A stretch of 55,540 bases of DNA from Bacteroidota bacterium. GTDB lineage: Bacteria > Bacteroidota > Bacteroidia > Chitinophagales > Chitinophagaceae. The first letter of the stretch is position 1. Each line of letters opens with the position of its first letter. The position numbers were made by a program, and so were the translations under genes. Below the pieces are notes generated by a model that saw nothing but the letters and a program-made list of their open reading frames with translations, did no database searches and was not told the origin of the DNA. Below are positions 44,091 to 52,056 of the stretch, piece by piece. The stretch is taken from NCBI GenBank assembly GCA_023423405.1, contig JAFAFR010000099.1:1-55540 (forward strand), given 5' to 3'.

Positions 44091-45014
44091 ATGAAGAAAT
44101 ATAAAAACAGCAGGCGCTCCGCCGTGAAGCAGATGCTGGTCGCGGGCGCCGGAATGGCCCTGGCGCCGCAACTTGGATTCGGATCGCGCACCTCCTCCGC
44201 ACTGGCCGAAGCTGCTCCAAACCCGGCTCCACCTGCCGAAAAGATCAACATGAAAGGAAACATCAAACATTCGGTCTGTCGCTGGACCTATGGTTTTTTA
44301 CCACTCGACGAACTCTGCGCCCAGGCAAAATCCATCGGCATCAGCGCCATTGACCTGGTAGGTCCCAAAGAGTGGGATACGCTCAAAAAATACGGCCTCG
44401 ATTCTTCCATGTGCAACGGCGCCGAGATCAACCTGACCGACGGTTTCTGCCATACCCAATACCACAATACGCTCGAAAAGAACTACGCCGACATGATACC
44501 GCTGGTGGCGAAGGCGGGTTATAAAAACCTGATCTGTTTCAGCGGGAACCGGAAGGGACTCGATGATGAAACCGGGCTGAAAAATTCGGTAGCCGGACTG
44601 AAACGGGTGATCGGCCTGGCAGAAAAGCACGGCGTGGTGCTGACCATGGAACTGCTGAACAGCCGGGTAGACCATACCGATTACATGTGCGACCGTTCCG
44701 CCTGGGGCATCGAACTGGTGAAGCGCCTGGGCTCTTCCAATTTCAAGCTGCTGTTCGATATCTATCACATGCAGATCGATGAAGGTGATATCATCCGGTC
44801 CATCCAGAACAACCACGAATACTTTGGACACTACCATACCGGAGGCAACCCGGGTCGCCATGAGATCGATGAAACGCAGGAATTGTATTATCCTGCCATC
44901 ATGAAGGCGATTGTGGCCACCAAATTCAAGGGCTATGTAGCGCAGGAATTCATTCCTTCTGCCCCCGACAAAATCGCTTCCCTGCGGAAGGCGGTTGAAC
45001 TGTGTGATGTTTGA
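44091..45014 (+). CDS. Tat-exported TIM-barrel sugar isomerase (hydroxypyruvate isomerase-like)
   Basis: A 307-residue AP-endonuclease-2-type barrel with a twin-arginine signal (NSRRSAVKQMLVAGAGMALAP) and an NPAPPAEK linker. The barrel shows VCRWTYGFLPL, ISAIDLVGPKEWDTL, KNLICFSGNR, MELLNSRVDHTDY, LLFDIYHMQIDEGD, YHTGGNPGRHE and YVAQEF; these give the His/Glu/Asp metal ligands of hydroxypyruvate-isomerase-type proteins. Export suggests a role in processing a keto-sugar in the periplasm. It is the third such barrel in the window and the second in this locus. Confidence 0.85.
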   Translation: MKKYKNSRRSAVKQMLVAGAGMALAPQLGFGSRTSSALAEAAPNPAPPAEKINMKGNIKHSVCRWTYGFLPLDELCAQAKSIGISAIDLVGPKEWDTLKKYGLDSSMCNGAEINLTDGFCHTQYHNTLEKNYADMIPLVAKAGYKNLICFSGNRKGLDDETGLKNSVAGLKRVIGLAEKHGVVLTMELLNSRVDHTDYMCDRSAWGIELVKRLGSSNFKLLFDIYHMQIDEGDIIRSIQNNHEYFGHYHTGGNPGRHEIDETQELYYPAIMKAIVATKFKGYVAQEFIPSAPDKIASLRKAVELCDV

Positions 45015-45040
45015 TTAACCTGAAAAAGCAATAAACGATT

Positions 45041-46726
45041 ATGGCCGAAAACACTTTTGACGCAATTGTGGTTGGTTCCGGGATCAGCGGCGGATGGGCT
45101 GCCAAGGAACTTACTGAAAAGGGACTCAAAGTGATCATGCTCGAAAGAGGGCGCAACGTGGAACACGTTAAAGATTATGTGAGTGCCAACAAACATCCCT
45201 GGGACTTCCCGCACCGCGGGGGCCGCACGCAGGAAATGATCAAGGACTACCCAGTGCTGAAAAGAGACTACCCGCTCAATGAAACCAACCTCGATTTCTG
45301 GGTGAATGAAAAGGACTGTCCCTATACCGAAGTGAAACGCTTCGACTGGTTCCGCGGATACCAGGTGGGTGGCCGCTCGCTGACCTGGGGCCGCCAGAGT
45401 TATCGTTGGAGTGATGTAGACTTTGAAGCTAATGCAAAAGACGGCTTCGGTGTCGACTGGCCCATCCGGTACAAGGATATTGCGCCCTGGTACAGCCATG
45501 CCGAAAAATTTGCCGGCGTGAACGGCAGCAAGGATGGACTGCAGCAATTGCCCGATGGCGATTTTCTGCCCGCCATGGAAATGAACTGCGTGGAGAAGGA
45601 TGTGAAAACGCGGATCGAAAAAGCCTATGGCGGTAAGCGCGCCTTCATCATGGGCCGCAGCGCCAACCTCACGGCGCCCATCAACGGCCGTACGAATTGC
45701 CAGTACCGCAACAAGTGCTGGCTGGGATGTCCCTTCGGTGCGTATTTCAGTACGCAGTCGGCCACCCTGCCCGCAGCCATGGCAACGGGTAACCTCACGC
45801 TGCGTCCTTTCAGCATCGTTACCAAGATCCTGTACGATAAAGACACGAAAAAAGCGAAAGGAGTGGAGGTGCTGGATGCCGAAACCAATAAGACCTATGA
45901 GTACTATGCAAAGATCGTTTTCCTGAATGCCTCGGCGCTGAACTCTACCTGGGTGCTCATGAACAGCGTCACCGACATCTGGCCCGACGGCCTCGGCAGC
46001 AGCAGCGGTGAGTTGGGCAACAACCTGATGGACCACCACCTGGGCGTAGGCGCCAGCGGCACCGTGGAAGGATACGACGACAAATACTATTTTGGCCGCC
46101 GTCCCAATGGCATCTATATTCCGCGTTACCAGAACCTGCCCTGGGGTGAAGCCAGGCGCGATTACGTCCGTGGTTTCGGTTACCAGGGCGGCGCCAGCCG
46201 TTCGGGCTGGAGCCGCGAAATTCCGGAACTGAATATTGGCGTGGAACTGAAAGAAGCCCTGAGCGAGCCGGGAGGCTGGTCGATGGGTATGGGTGGTTTC
46301 GGAGAGATACTGCCTTACCACGAAAACAAAGTGACGCTCGATAAAACGCGCAAGGACAAATGGGGATTGCCGGTGCTGGCCATCGACTGTGAGCTGAAAG
46401 AGAACGAGAAAAAGATGCGGGTGGATATGATGAACGATGCGGCTGAAATGCTGGAGCAGGCAGGCGTGAAAAACGTGCACAAGTGGGACGGCGACGGCAC
46501 ACCCGGCCGCGGCATCCATGAAATGGGCACGGCGCGTATGGGTCGCGATCCCAAAACATCGGTGCTCAACGGCAACAACCAGGTATGGGATGCGAAGAAC
46601 GTGTTTGTGACCGACGGGGCCTGCATGACCTCCGCCGCCTGCGTGAACCCTTCGCTCACGTACATGGCGCTTACAGCGCGCGCCGCCAGTTTTGCGGTGG
46701 AAGAACTGAAAAAAGGAAACCTATAA
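45041..46726 (+). CDS. GMC oxidoreductase, sugar dehydrogenase flavin subunit (second copy)
   Basis: A 561-residue FAD protein with the nucleotide motif FDAIVVGSGISGGWAAKEL, RGYQVGGRSLTWGRQSYR, and a cysteine cluster in RTNCQYRNKCWLGCPFGAYF. The active-site region GIHEMGTARMGRDPKTSVL and the terminal VTDGACMTSAACVNPSLTYM are intact. It resembles the flavin subunit of FAD-dependent glucoside dehydrogenases. The protein has no signal peptide and depends on the subunit-3 gene directly downstream. It is not the same as the copy at 40820: motif spacing and sequence are clearly diverged, so the two probably accept different sugars. Confidence 0.9.
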   Translation: MAENTFDAIVVGSGISGGWAAKELTEKGLKVIMLERGRNVEHVKDYVSANKHPWDFPHRGGRTQEMIKDYPVLKRDYPLNETNLDFWVNEKDCPYTEVKRFDWFRGYQVGGRSLTWGRQSYRWSDVDFEANAKDGFGVDWPIRYKDIAPWYSHAEKFAGVNGSKDGLQQLPDGDFLPAMEMNCVEKDVKTRIEKAYGGKRAFIMGRSANLTAPINGRTNCQYRNKCWLGCPFGAYFSTQSATLPAAMATGNLTLRPFSIVTKILYDKDTKKAKGVEVLDAETNKTYEYYAKIVFLNASALNSTWVLMNSVTDIWPDGLGSSSGELGNNLMDHHLGVGASGTVEGYDDKYYFGRRPNGIYIPRYQNLPWGEARRDYVRGFGYQGGASRSGWSREIPELNIGVELKEALSEPGGWSMGMGGFGEILPYHENKVTLDKTRKDKWGLPVLAIDCELKENEKKMRVDMMNDAAEMLEQAGVKNVHKWDGDGTPGRGIHEMGTARMGRDPKTSVLNGNNQVWDAKNVFVTDGACMTSAACVNPSLTYMALTARAASFAVEELKKGNL

Positions 46727-46755
46727 CCAATACACCTAACCGAAAATATTTTTTC

Positions 46756-47325
46756 ATGAAAAGAAGAGAAGCCCTTTCGGCTGTAGCGGTCATCCTGGGA
46801 GGAAGCATGGTAGGCTCCAGTCTTTTTCTGACTGGTTGTAAATCAGAACCGAAGCGCACCAGCTTAACGGATTTTACGCCTGATGAGATCGCCTTCCTGG
46901 ATGAAGTGGCCGAAACCATTATTCCCGCTACGGATACGCCCGGCGCCAAAGCGGCACAGGTGGGTGCCTTTATGAAAGTGATGGTGACCGATTGTTATGA
47001 AGAAAAGAACCAGCAGGTATTTGTAGAGGGACTGAAAAAGCTGGAGGAATCCAGCAAGCAGAAATTCAGCAAAGGCTTTATGGACCTGGACGCCAGCCAG
47101 AAAAAGGAATTGCTGACGGATATCGACAAAGAAGCCAGAGAATACCAGAGGAACAAGAAGGACGGGGATCCCAATCACTATTTTAAGATGATGAAAGACC
47201 TCACGCTGCAGGGCTATTTTACGTCGGAGCCCGGGGCTACCAAAGCCCTGCGTTATGTGGCGGTTCCCGGAAAATACGAAGGCTGCATTCCTTATAAGAA
47301 GGGCGACAAAGCCTGGGCAACCTGA
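46756..47325 (+). CDS. gluconate 2-dehydrogenase subunit 3-like protein (second copy)
   Basis: A 189-residue lipoprotein with a Tat-like signal MKRREALSAVAVILGG and a lipobox FLTGCKSEP. The subunit 3 pattern is present (DEIAFLDEVAETIIPATDTP, MVTDCYEEKNQQVF, LKKLEESSKQKF, LTLQGYFTSEPGATKALRYV). The ATG at 46756 gives the Tat signal; an upstream open frame is overlap with the GMC gene. It is the last gene of the rightward operon and is followed by a terminator. Confidence 0.88.
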   Translation: MKRREALSAVAVILGGSMVGSSLFLTGCKSEPKRTSLTDFTPDEIAFLDEVAETIIPATDTPGAKAAQVGAFMKVMVTDCYEEKNQQVFVEGLKKLEESSKQKFSKGFMDLDASQKKELLTDIDKEAREYQRNKKDGDPNHYFKMMKDLTLQGYFTSEPGATKALRYVAVPGKYEGCIPYKKGDKAWAT

Positions 47326-47356
47326 GAAGGGGAGATAACAAATTGTAATAATGGAA

Positions 47357-47380
47357 AAGAGCTGCGAGGCTCTTTTTTTT
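47357..47380 (+). terminator. intrinsic terminator of the rightward sugar-oxidation operon
   Basis: AAGAGC-N6-GCTCTT stem followed by T8. Confidence 0.85.
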
Positions 47381-47393
47381 GTGGGCTGTAAAT

Positions 47394-47421
47394 AAAAAAC
47401 CCATCCGCGGGGATGGGTTTT
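47394..47421 (-). terminator. bidirectional terminator after the KKA protein gene
   Basis: CCCATCC-N4-GGATGGG stem flanked by A6 on the left and TTTT on the right. On the minus strand it ends transcription of the KKA-repeat gene. It can also back up the rightward terminator. Confidence 0.8.
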
Positions 47422-47438
47422 CAAACAAATAGTTTGTA

Positions 47439-47834
47439 TTAAGCGCCGGCTTCTGGCGTAGCAGGCGTATCGATGATGGGCAGTTCAGGAGCTACCGGTG
47501 CGGGAGCTGCTTTTTTTACTGCCCTTCTAACTGCCTTTTTTACTACTGCTTTTTTAACGGCTTTTTTTACCACTGCTTTTTTGATTGCCTTTTTTACAAC
47601 GGCTCTTTTAACGGCTTTCTTCGCCGCTTTTTTTACCACCGCTTTTTTAACAGCCTTCTTCACTGCTTTTTTAGCAACGGCCTTTTTTACCACTTTTTTA
47701 GCGGCGGCTTTTTTTACTACTTTTTTAACAGCTGCTTTTTTAGCGGCTTTTTTGGAAGCTGCCTTCTTCGGGGCGGCTTTTTTTACTGCCTTTTTGGCCG
47801 GAGCTTTTTTAGCGGCCTTCTTTTTTGTGGGCAT
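47439..47834 (-). CDS. lysine/alanine-repeat histone H1-like protein
   Basis: A 131-residue protein almost wholly made of KKA(A/V) repeats (MPTKKKAAKKAPAKKAVKK and onward; more than 30 lysines), ending in an acidic/neutral tail (APELPIIDTPATPEAGA). Such tails occur in eukaryotic H1 C-terminal domains and in bacterial H1-like proteins such as Hc1/Hc2 and AlgR3-type basic proteins. It very likely binds DNA or RNA non-specifically. The tandem codon repeats make the gene prone to slippage. It has no close neighbour on its strand and faces the sugar-oxidation operon through a bidirectional terminator. Confidence 0.8.
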   Translation of the reverse strand: MPTKKKAAKKAPAKKAVKKAAPKKAASKKAAKKAAVKKVVKKAAAKKVVKKAVAKKAVKKAVKKAVVKKAAKKAVKRAVVKKAIKKAVVKKAVKKAVVKKAVRRAVKKAAPAPVAPELPIIDTPATPEAGA

Positions 47835-47879
47835 ATTAATTTGTGATTTAATGAGTGAGAAATAATGGGTTGCATTGAA

Positions 47880-48188
47880 TGATTTCTAAATTTACACTGC
47901 TTGTTAATAAATACCAATATGTCAGGGTTTTTTTTATAGCATATTTTTAAAAAGTGGATATCCTGTTTATTTCCCGTCCGGAGCCGCCTCGGGTCCTTCC
48001 TGGCAGCCCGGGCGGACGATGGTTCCGGCGCTGCTGGTTGCCCCTTTTTTAGCCGGCGGGTATCCCCGGTTTTAGCCAAAAGGCGACCTGGAGAAGCCGG
48101 GGCTTCCGCTTGCCGGGGTGCGCTCCCTTTTGCCCGGTTCCCTGGGGGCTTCAGGGGGTAAAGGCCGGTCGCCACGACCCGCCCCGGC
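47880..48188. other. gene-free interval with a GC-rich inverted-repeat block
   Basis: An AT-rich 90 bp is followed by a GC-rich block (about 47971-48188) with stems such as GTCCG (47976-47980) and CGGAC (48013-48017), plus the repeat GCCGGGG at 48096 and 48112. A minus-strand open frame across it has no protein-like features. It could be a structured leader or RNA gene upstream of fusA, or a relic. I see no known RNA family. Confidence 0.35.
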
Positions 48189-48222
48189 TTTGCCATTTGT
48201 TTTATTTTTTTCTTTACCTTTG
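48189..48222 (+). promoter_or_regulatory. fusA promoter
   Basis: TACCTTTG at 48215-48222 is a perfect -7 element, identical to that of rpsL. TTTG at 48189-48192 is 22 bp upstream of it and at 48196-48199 15 bp upstream; neither gives the ideal 19-bp spacing. The leader to the ATG is 42 bp. Confidence 0.65.
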
Positions 48223-48264
48223 CGCTCCAAAATGGCTTTGGCCTAACTTTTTTAACATACTACA

Positions 48265-50409
48265 ATGGCAGACTTAAAATTTCAGAGGAATTTCGGTATT
48301 GCGGCGCACATTGATGCCGGAAAAACCACTACCACGGAGCGTATTCTCCGTTACACAGGGATGATTCACCGCATCGGTGAGGTGCACGACGGCGCCGCCA
48401 CCACTGACTGGATGGAGCAGGAAAAGGAACGCGGTATTACCATCACTTCCGCTGCTGTAAGCTGCCAGTGGAACTTTCCCACCGACAAGGGAAAAGTTAC
48501 CTCTGATTCCAAAAAATATTCTTTCAACATCATCGATACGCCCGGCCACGTGGACTTTACCGTGGAAGTGGAGCGTTCCATGCGCGTGCTGGATGGTCTC
48601 ATTGCCCTCTTCTCTGCCGTGGATGGGGTAGAACCCCAGTCTGAAACCGTATGGCGCCAGGCCAACCGCTATGGCGTTCCCCGTATCGGTTTCGTGAACA
48701 AAATGGACCGTTCCGGCGCCGACTTCCTCAACGTAGTGAAGCAGGTAAAGGAAATGCTCGGATCCAAAGCCGTTCCCCTGCAGCTTCCCATCGGCGCTGA
48801 AGACAATTTCCGCGGTGTGGTGGACCTGATCAAAATGAAAGGCATCATCTGGCACATGGAAACAGAAGGCATGACCTTCGACGAAATCGACGTGCCGGCA
48901 GATATGAAGGAAGAAGCGGAAGAATGGCGCGCCAACCTGGTGGAAGCCGTTGCCGAATACGACGACAACCTGATGGAGAAATTCTTCGACGATCCCAACA
49001 GCATCACCGAAGAAGAAATGCACGAAGCCATCCGCAAAGCAACCATCGACCTCAGCATTGTGCCGATGATGTGCGGTTCTTCCTTTAAGAACAAAGGCGT
49101 ACAAACTGCCCTGGACGCGGTTTGCCGTTACCTGCCTTCACCCATCGATATCCCCGATACCGAAGGTACCAACCCCGACACTGGTGAAACCGAAGTTCGG
49201 AAAGCCGATGCCAAGGAGCCTTTCGCAGCCCTGGCCTTTAAGATCATGACCGATCCTTTTGTGGGACGCCTGGCCTTCTTCCGCGTATACTCCGGTCACC
49301 TCGACGCAGGTTCCTATGTATTGAACGTGCGCAGTGGCAAGAAAGAGCGGATCAGCCGTATCATGAAAATGTTCGCCAACAAACAGAACCCCATCGACTT
49401 CATTGAAGCAGGTGATATTGGTGCTGCCGTTGGTTTCAAAGAGATCAAAACCGGTGATACACTGTGTGATGAGAATCATCCCATCACCCTGGAAAATATG
49501 TTCATCCCCGAGCCGGTGATCGCCGTAGCGGTGGAACCCAAAACCCAGGCCGACGTGGACAAAATGGGTATGGCCATCGCCAAGCTGGTGGAAGAAGATC
49601 CCACCCTGCGTGTGAATACCGACGAAGAAACCGGCCAGACCATCCTGCGTGGTATGGGTGAACTGCACCTTGAGATCATCATCGACCGGATGCGTCGTGA
49701 ATTCAAAGTGGAAGTGAACCAGGGTGCGCCGATGGTGGCTTACAAAGAAGCCTTCAACGGCAAGGTGGAACACCGCGAGACCCTGAAAAAACAAACTGGT
49801 GGTCGTGGTAAATTCGCCGACATCGTGTTTGAGCTCAGCGCCGCCGACGAAGACTGGCTGGCCGCTAACCCCGGACAGGGCTACCAGTTCGTAAACGATA
49901 TCTTCGGTGGATCCATCCCCCGTGAATTTGTTCCTGCCATCCAGAAAGGCTTCCAGCTTTCCATGGTGAACGGCGTGCTGGCCAACTACCCGGTAGTGAA
50001 CATGAAGATCCGCGTATTCGACGGCTCTTTCCACGCCGTGGACTCCGACGCCATGTCCTTCGAACTCTGCGCCAAGCAGGGCTTCCGCGAAGCTGCCCGC
50101 AAGGCCAAGCCCGTACTGCTGGAGCCCATCATGAAAGTGGAAGTGGTTACCCCCGACCAGTACATGGGCGATGTAACCGGCGACCTCAACCGCCGTCGCG
50201 GCATGATGGAAGGAATGGACAGCCGTAACAACGCCCAGGTGATCAAGGCCAAAGTGCCCCTGAGCGAAATGTTCGGTTACGTAACGCAACTGCGTTCCCT
50301 GTCTTCCGGACGTGCATCTTCCACCATGGAGTTCTCTCACTATGCGCCTGCTCCCAACAACATTGCGGAGGAAGTGATCGCCAAAGTGAAGGGCAAGGTG
50401 AATGCGTAA
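48265..50409 (+). CDS. fusA: translation elongation factor G
   Basis: Ribosome translocase GTPase. The 714-residue protein has G1 AHIDAGKTTTTE, the switch RGITITSAAV, DTPGHVDF and NKMD. Domain II, III and IV landmarks follow (GGRGKFADI, GSIPREFVPAIQKGF, RRGMMEGMDSRNN, SGRASSTMEFSHYAP). It is full length and looks like the canonical EF-G, not a divergent paralogue. In most bacteria it lies after rpsG; here it stands alone with its own promoter and terminator. Confidence 0.97.
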   Translation: MADLKFQRNFGIAAHIDAGKTTTTERILRYTGMIHRIGEVHDGAATTDWMEQEKERGITITSAAVSCQWNFPTDKGKVTSDSKKYSFNIIDTPGHVDFTVEVERSMRVLDGLIALFSAVDGVEPQSETVWRQANRYGVPRIGFVNKMDRSGADFLNVVKQVKEMLGSKAVPLQLPIGAEDNFRGVVDLIKMKGIIWHMETEGMTFDEIDVPADMKEEAEEWRANLVEAVAEYDDNLMEKFFDDPNSITEEEMHEAIRKATIDLSIVPMMCGSSFKNKGVQTALDAVCRYLPSPIDIPDTEGTNPDTGETEVRKADAKEPFAALAFKIMTDPFVGRLAFFRVYSGHLDAGSYVLNVRSGKKERISRIMKMFANKQNPIDFIEAGDIGAAVGFKEIKTGDTLCDENHPITLENMFIPEPVIAVAVEPKTQADVDKMGMAIAKLVEEDPTLRVNTDEETGQTILRGMGELHLEIIIDRMRREFKVEVNQGAPMVAYKEAFNGKVEHRETLKKQTGGRGKFADIVFELSAADEDWLAANPGQGYQFVNDIFGGSIPREFVPAIQKGFQLSMVNGVLANYPVVNMKIRVFDGSFHAVDSDAMSFELCAKQGFREAARKAKPVLLEPIMKVEVVTPDQYMGDVTGDLNRRRGMMEGMDSRNNAQVIKAKVPLSEMFGYVTQLRSLSSGRASSTMEFSHYAPAPNNIAEEVIAKVKGKVNA

Positions 50410-50432
50410 ATAACAATTGACGTTTTGAATAG

Positions 50433-50461
50433 AGGCCATCCCGCTTGGGGTGGCCTTTTTT
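50433..50461 (+). terminator. intrinsic terminator of fusA
   Basis: A 10-bp stem (50433-50442 pairs with 50447-50456, one G-T wobble) followed by T5. It runs directly into the G/T-rich repeat. Confidence 0.88.
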
Positions 50462-50505
50462 GTTTGGGGTTTGGGGTCTGTGGTTTGGGGTTGGGTTTGG
50501 CGGCC
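50462..50505. repeat. G/T-rich dispersed repeat, copy 5
   Basis: GTTTGGGGTTTGGGGTCTGT and onward, the same unit as 3431-3525 and the reverse complement of 298-324. It lies on the coding strand directly after the fusA terminator. No C/A-rich partner arm is seen in the following 130 bp. The rest of 50506-50642 holds nothing I can name. Confidence 0.75.
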
Positions 50506-50642
50506 GGTGATAGGACGGCCCGCCTTCAAAATTCCGTAGATTCCGAACTACCACCGATCCGGTTTTTTTATTATCATTATCCTGCGGTTGCCCGCTCCCT
50601 AAACCTTGCCATCTACAGGTTTGTGAGTGAGGCGGCGAAGCA

Positions 50643-51287
50643 TTGGGAAAAAAGGACGTGGAAACCGTGTTTTCACGCCTGCTGCTGGGACCGGAAATCC
50701 TTACTATTACGAGCAGATGGAAGGTGTTGCGGTTACGCAATGCGGTGAAAATGAAAACAGATGGAGACAGTTTATTTGCGGCTGCTGGAAGAAGGCGGCG
50801 TACAATTCATTGGCATCTTATAGCGGCCGGTATTTTACAGGTTCCCGATATATCGCCGGATGGCAGTATACCCCATGCTGTTTCGGAGCCTGCTTCCCCA
50901 CCTGGTGAATGGAGTGATATCGAATGGCGGGAGACGCCTGGGTTGAAGAGTATCTGTGATGCGAACAGGCAGTTGCTGACGCTTTTTCAGGAAAGGTTGG
51001 TGTTGAAGGGATTTGCGGCATCTACACAACGGACATACACGCAGGGGTTTATGGCTTTTCTTAAGCATGCTGGTGAGCGGGTTGTTTCGGATTTTAGCGT
51101 TCCTGATCTGCGTGGCTACCTGTGCTGGTTGTCGATGGACCTGCGATTGAAGTCGAATACCTTGCATAGCCGTTTAAATGCCCTGAAATTCTTTTACGAG
51201 CAGGTGCTGAGCAGGGACAAGTTTTTTTTGGGAGATACCGCGGCCGCTGAAGCCCCATATACTGCCAAAAGTATTGTCGGAGCATGA
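50643..51287 (+). CDS. tyrosine recombinase, N-terminal (core-binding) part; frameshifted
   Basis: The N-terminal SAM-like core-binding domain of a Xer/phage-type tyrosine recombinase, visible from about residue 100 (LLTLFQERLVLKGFAASTQR) through LRGYLCWLSMDLRL, SNTLHSRLNALKFFYEQVL. The first 100 residues match nothing I recognise, so the true start may be later. The frame is broken within T8 at 51222-51229: removing one T restores ...RDKFFWEIPRPLKP and joins the catalytic domain in the overlapping frame. Without that, translation ends at 51287 and yields no active site. The gene precedes the cassette-like array in the same direction and is the obvious recombinase for it. Confidence 0.7.
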   Translation: MGKKDVETVFSRLLLGPEILTITSRWKVLRLRNAVKMKTDGDSLFAAAGRRRRTIHWHLIAAGILQVPDISPDGSIPHAVSEPASPPGEWSDIEWRETPGLKSICDANRQLLTLFQERLVLKGFAASTQRTYTQGFMAFLKHAGERVVSDFSVPDLRGYLCWLSMDLRLKSNTLHSRLNALKFFYEQVLSRDKFFLGDTAAAEAPYTAKSIVGA

Positions 51288-51852
51288 GCTGCATCGTTTG
51301 TTTGGTGCGCTCAGTAACATAAAGCACAAGGCGATATTGTTTACAGCGTACAGTGCAGGCCTGCGCGTCAGCGAAGTGGTGCATCTTCGTTTAAAGGATA
51401 TTGACAGCGGGCGCATGCAAATAACAATTGAACAATCCAAGGGCAGGAAGGACAGGTATGTGGGATTAAGTGCTTTGTTGCTGGAAGTGTTGCGGACCTA
51501 TCTGCGGGAGCATCGCCCTATGCCGACGACTTATTTGTTTGAAGGCGAGTGCGCAGGCCAGCCTTATTCGGCGCGGTCGGCTCAGGAGATCTTTCACCAG
51601 GCGAAGAAGAAGGCGGGCATCAGCAAGGAGGTCAGCTTTCATTGCCTGCGGCACAGTTTTGCGACGATTCTGCTGGAGAAGGGGATTGACATTCATTTTA
51701 TTAAGCAGTTGCTGGGGCACAATGACATAAGAACCACCGAGCGATACCTGCATGTGAAACGGCAGGATTTGCTGAAGTTGGTGAATCCATTGGACGAGAT
51801 ATTTCGCGACGGCAACTGGCGTAACCCGTCTCCCGGCAAAAAGCAGCCATGA
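51274..51852 (+). CDS. tyrosine recombinase, catalytic part; frameshifted
   Basis: The catalytic domain of the same recombinase. The frame is open upstream to the T8 run near 51222 and the listed start is an in-frame TTG only. The residues are complete: R in GLRVSEVVHL, K in SKGRKDR, HxxR in HCLRHSFAT, and the final H and Tyr in LGHNDIRTTERYLHV. The region between R and the HxxR box is short (EHRPMPTTYLFEGE) and shows no IntI-specific extra domain, so it is closer to XerC/D-like than to integron integrases. The frameshift could be a real inactivation, transcript slippage on the T8, or a sequencing error in the homopolymer. Confidence 0.75.
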   Translation: MSEHELHRLFGALSNIKHKAILFTAYSAGLRVSEVVHLRLKDIDSGRMQITIEQSKGRKDRYVGLSALLLEVLRTYLREHRPMPTTYLFEGECAGQPYSARSAQEIFHQAKKKAGISKEVSFHCLRHSFATILLEKGIDIHFIKQLLGHNDIRTTERYLHVKRQDLLKLVNPLDEIFRDGNWRNPSPGKKQP

Positions 51853-51873
51853 CTCATAAGCGCCTCGAACCTC

Positions 51874-51891
51874 GCGCAATCCATATTACGC
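51874..51891. repeat. palindrome 1 next to the recombinase gene
   Basis: GCGCAAT-CCAT-ATTACGC, a 7-4-7 inverted repeat with one mismatch, 22 bp after the recombinase stop codon. Confidence 0.6.
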
Positions 51892-51921
51892 AACTGTCCG
51901 CTTCATCCGATTGGTGCAATT

Positions 51922-51939
51922 GCGCAATCTGCATTGCGC
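51922..51939. repeat. palindrome 2 next to the recombinase gene
   Basis: GCGCAAT-CTGC-ATTGCGC, a perfect 7-4-7 inverted repeat of the same type as palindrome 1, starting 48 bp after it. A third, looser one (TGCGCAT-A-ATGCGTA) follows at 51984-51998. The three are plausible recombinase-binding or regulatory sites ahead of the array. Confidence 0.6.
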
Positions 51940-52007
51940 GACCATTCAATGGGAGAAAAGGGAATAATCGTAATTTTCAAACCTGCGCATAATGCGTAAA
52001 TACTAAC

Positions 52008-52014
52008 GTTAGGC
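52008..52014 (+). other. recombination core at the array entry (attI-like)
   Basis: GTTAGGC fits the integron core GTTRRRY. It is the first such core after the recombinase. The ten bases from here, GTTAGGCGAT, are exactly complementary to ATCGCCTAAC at 52604-52613, the other end of the first gene unit. It lacks the long inverted arms of the two downstream sites, as an entry site would. Confidence 0.55.
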
Positions 52015-52056
52015 GATATTGAAAAAAACGTCACCATAAGTTTATCGAAGATAAAT

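Noticed and set aside
42830..44266. Long minus-strand open frame opposite the MFS transporter
   Set aside because: Its composition is His/Gln-rich and contains no motif; the plus-strand transporter explains the region.
47783..48196. Minus-strand open frame across the GC-rich block
   Set aside because: Its N-terminal part lies in GC-rich inverted repeats and the rest overlaps the KKA gene. It has no protein-like character.
51274..51287. Overlap of the recombinase frames as a programmed ribosomal frameshift
   Set aside because: There is no classical slippery heptamer with a downstream structure; a T8 homopolymer slip or error is the simpler reading.
50643..51852. Calling the recombinase a true integron integrase (IntI)
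   Set aside because: The extra IntI-specific segment near the third conserved patch is not seen, and the gene is oriented with the array and not against it.
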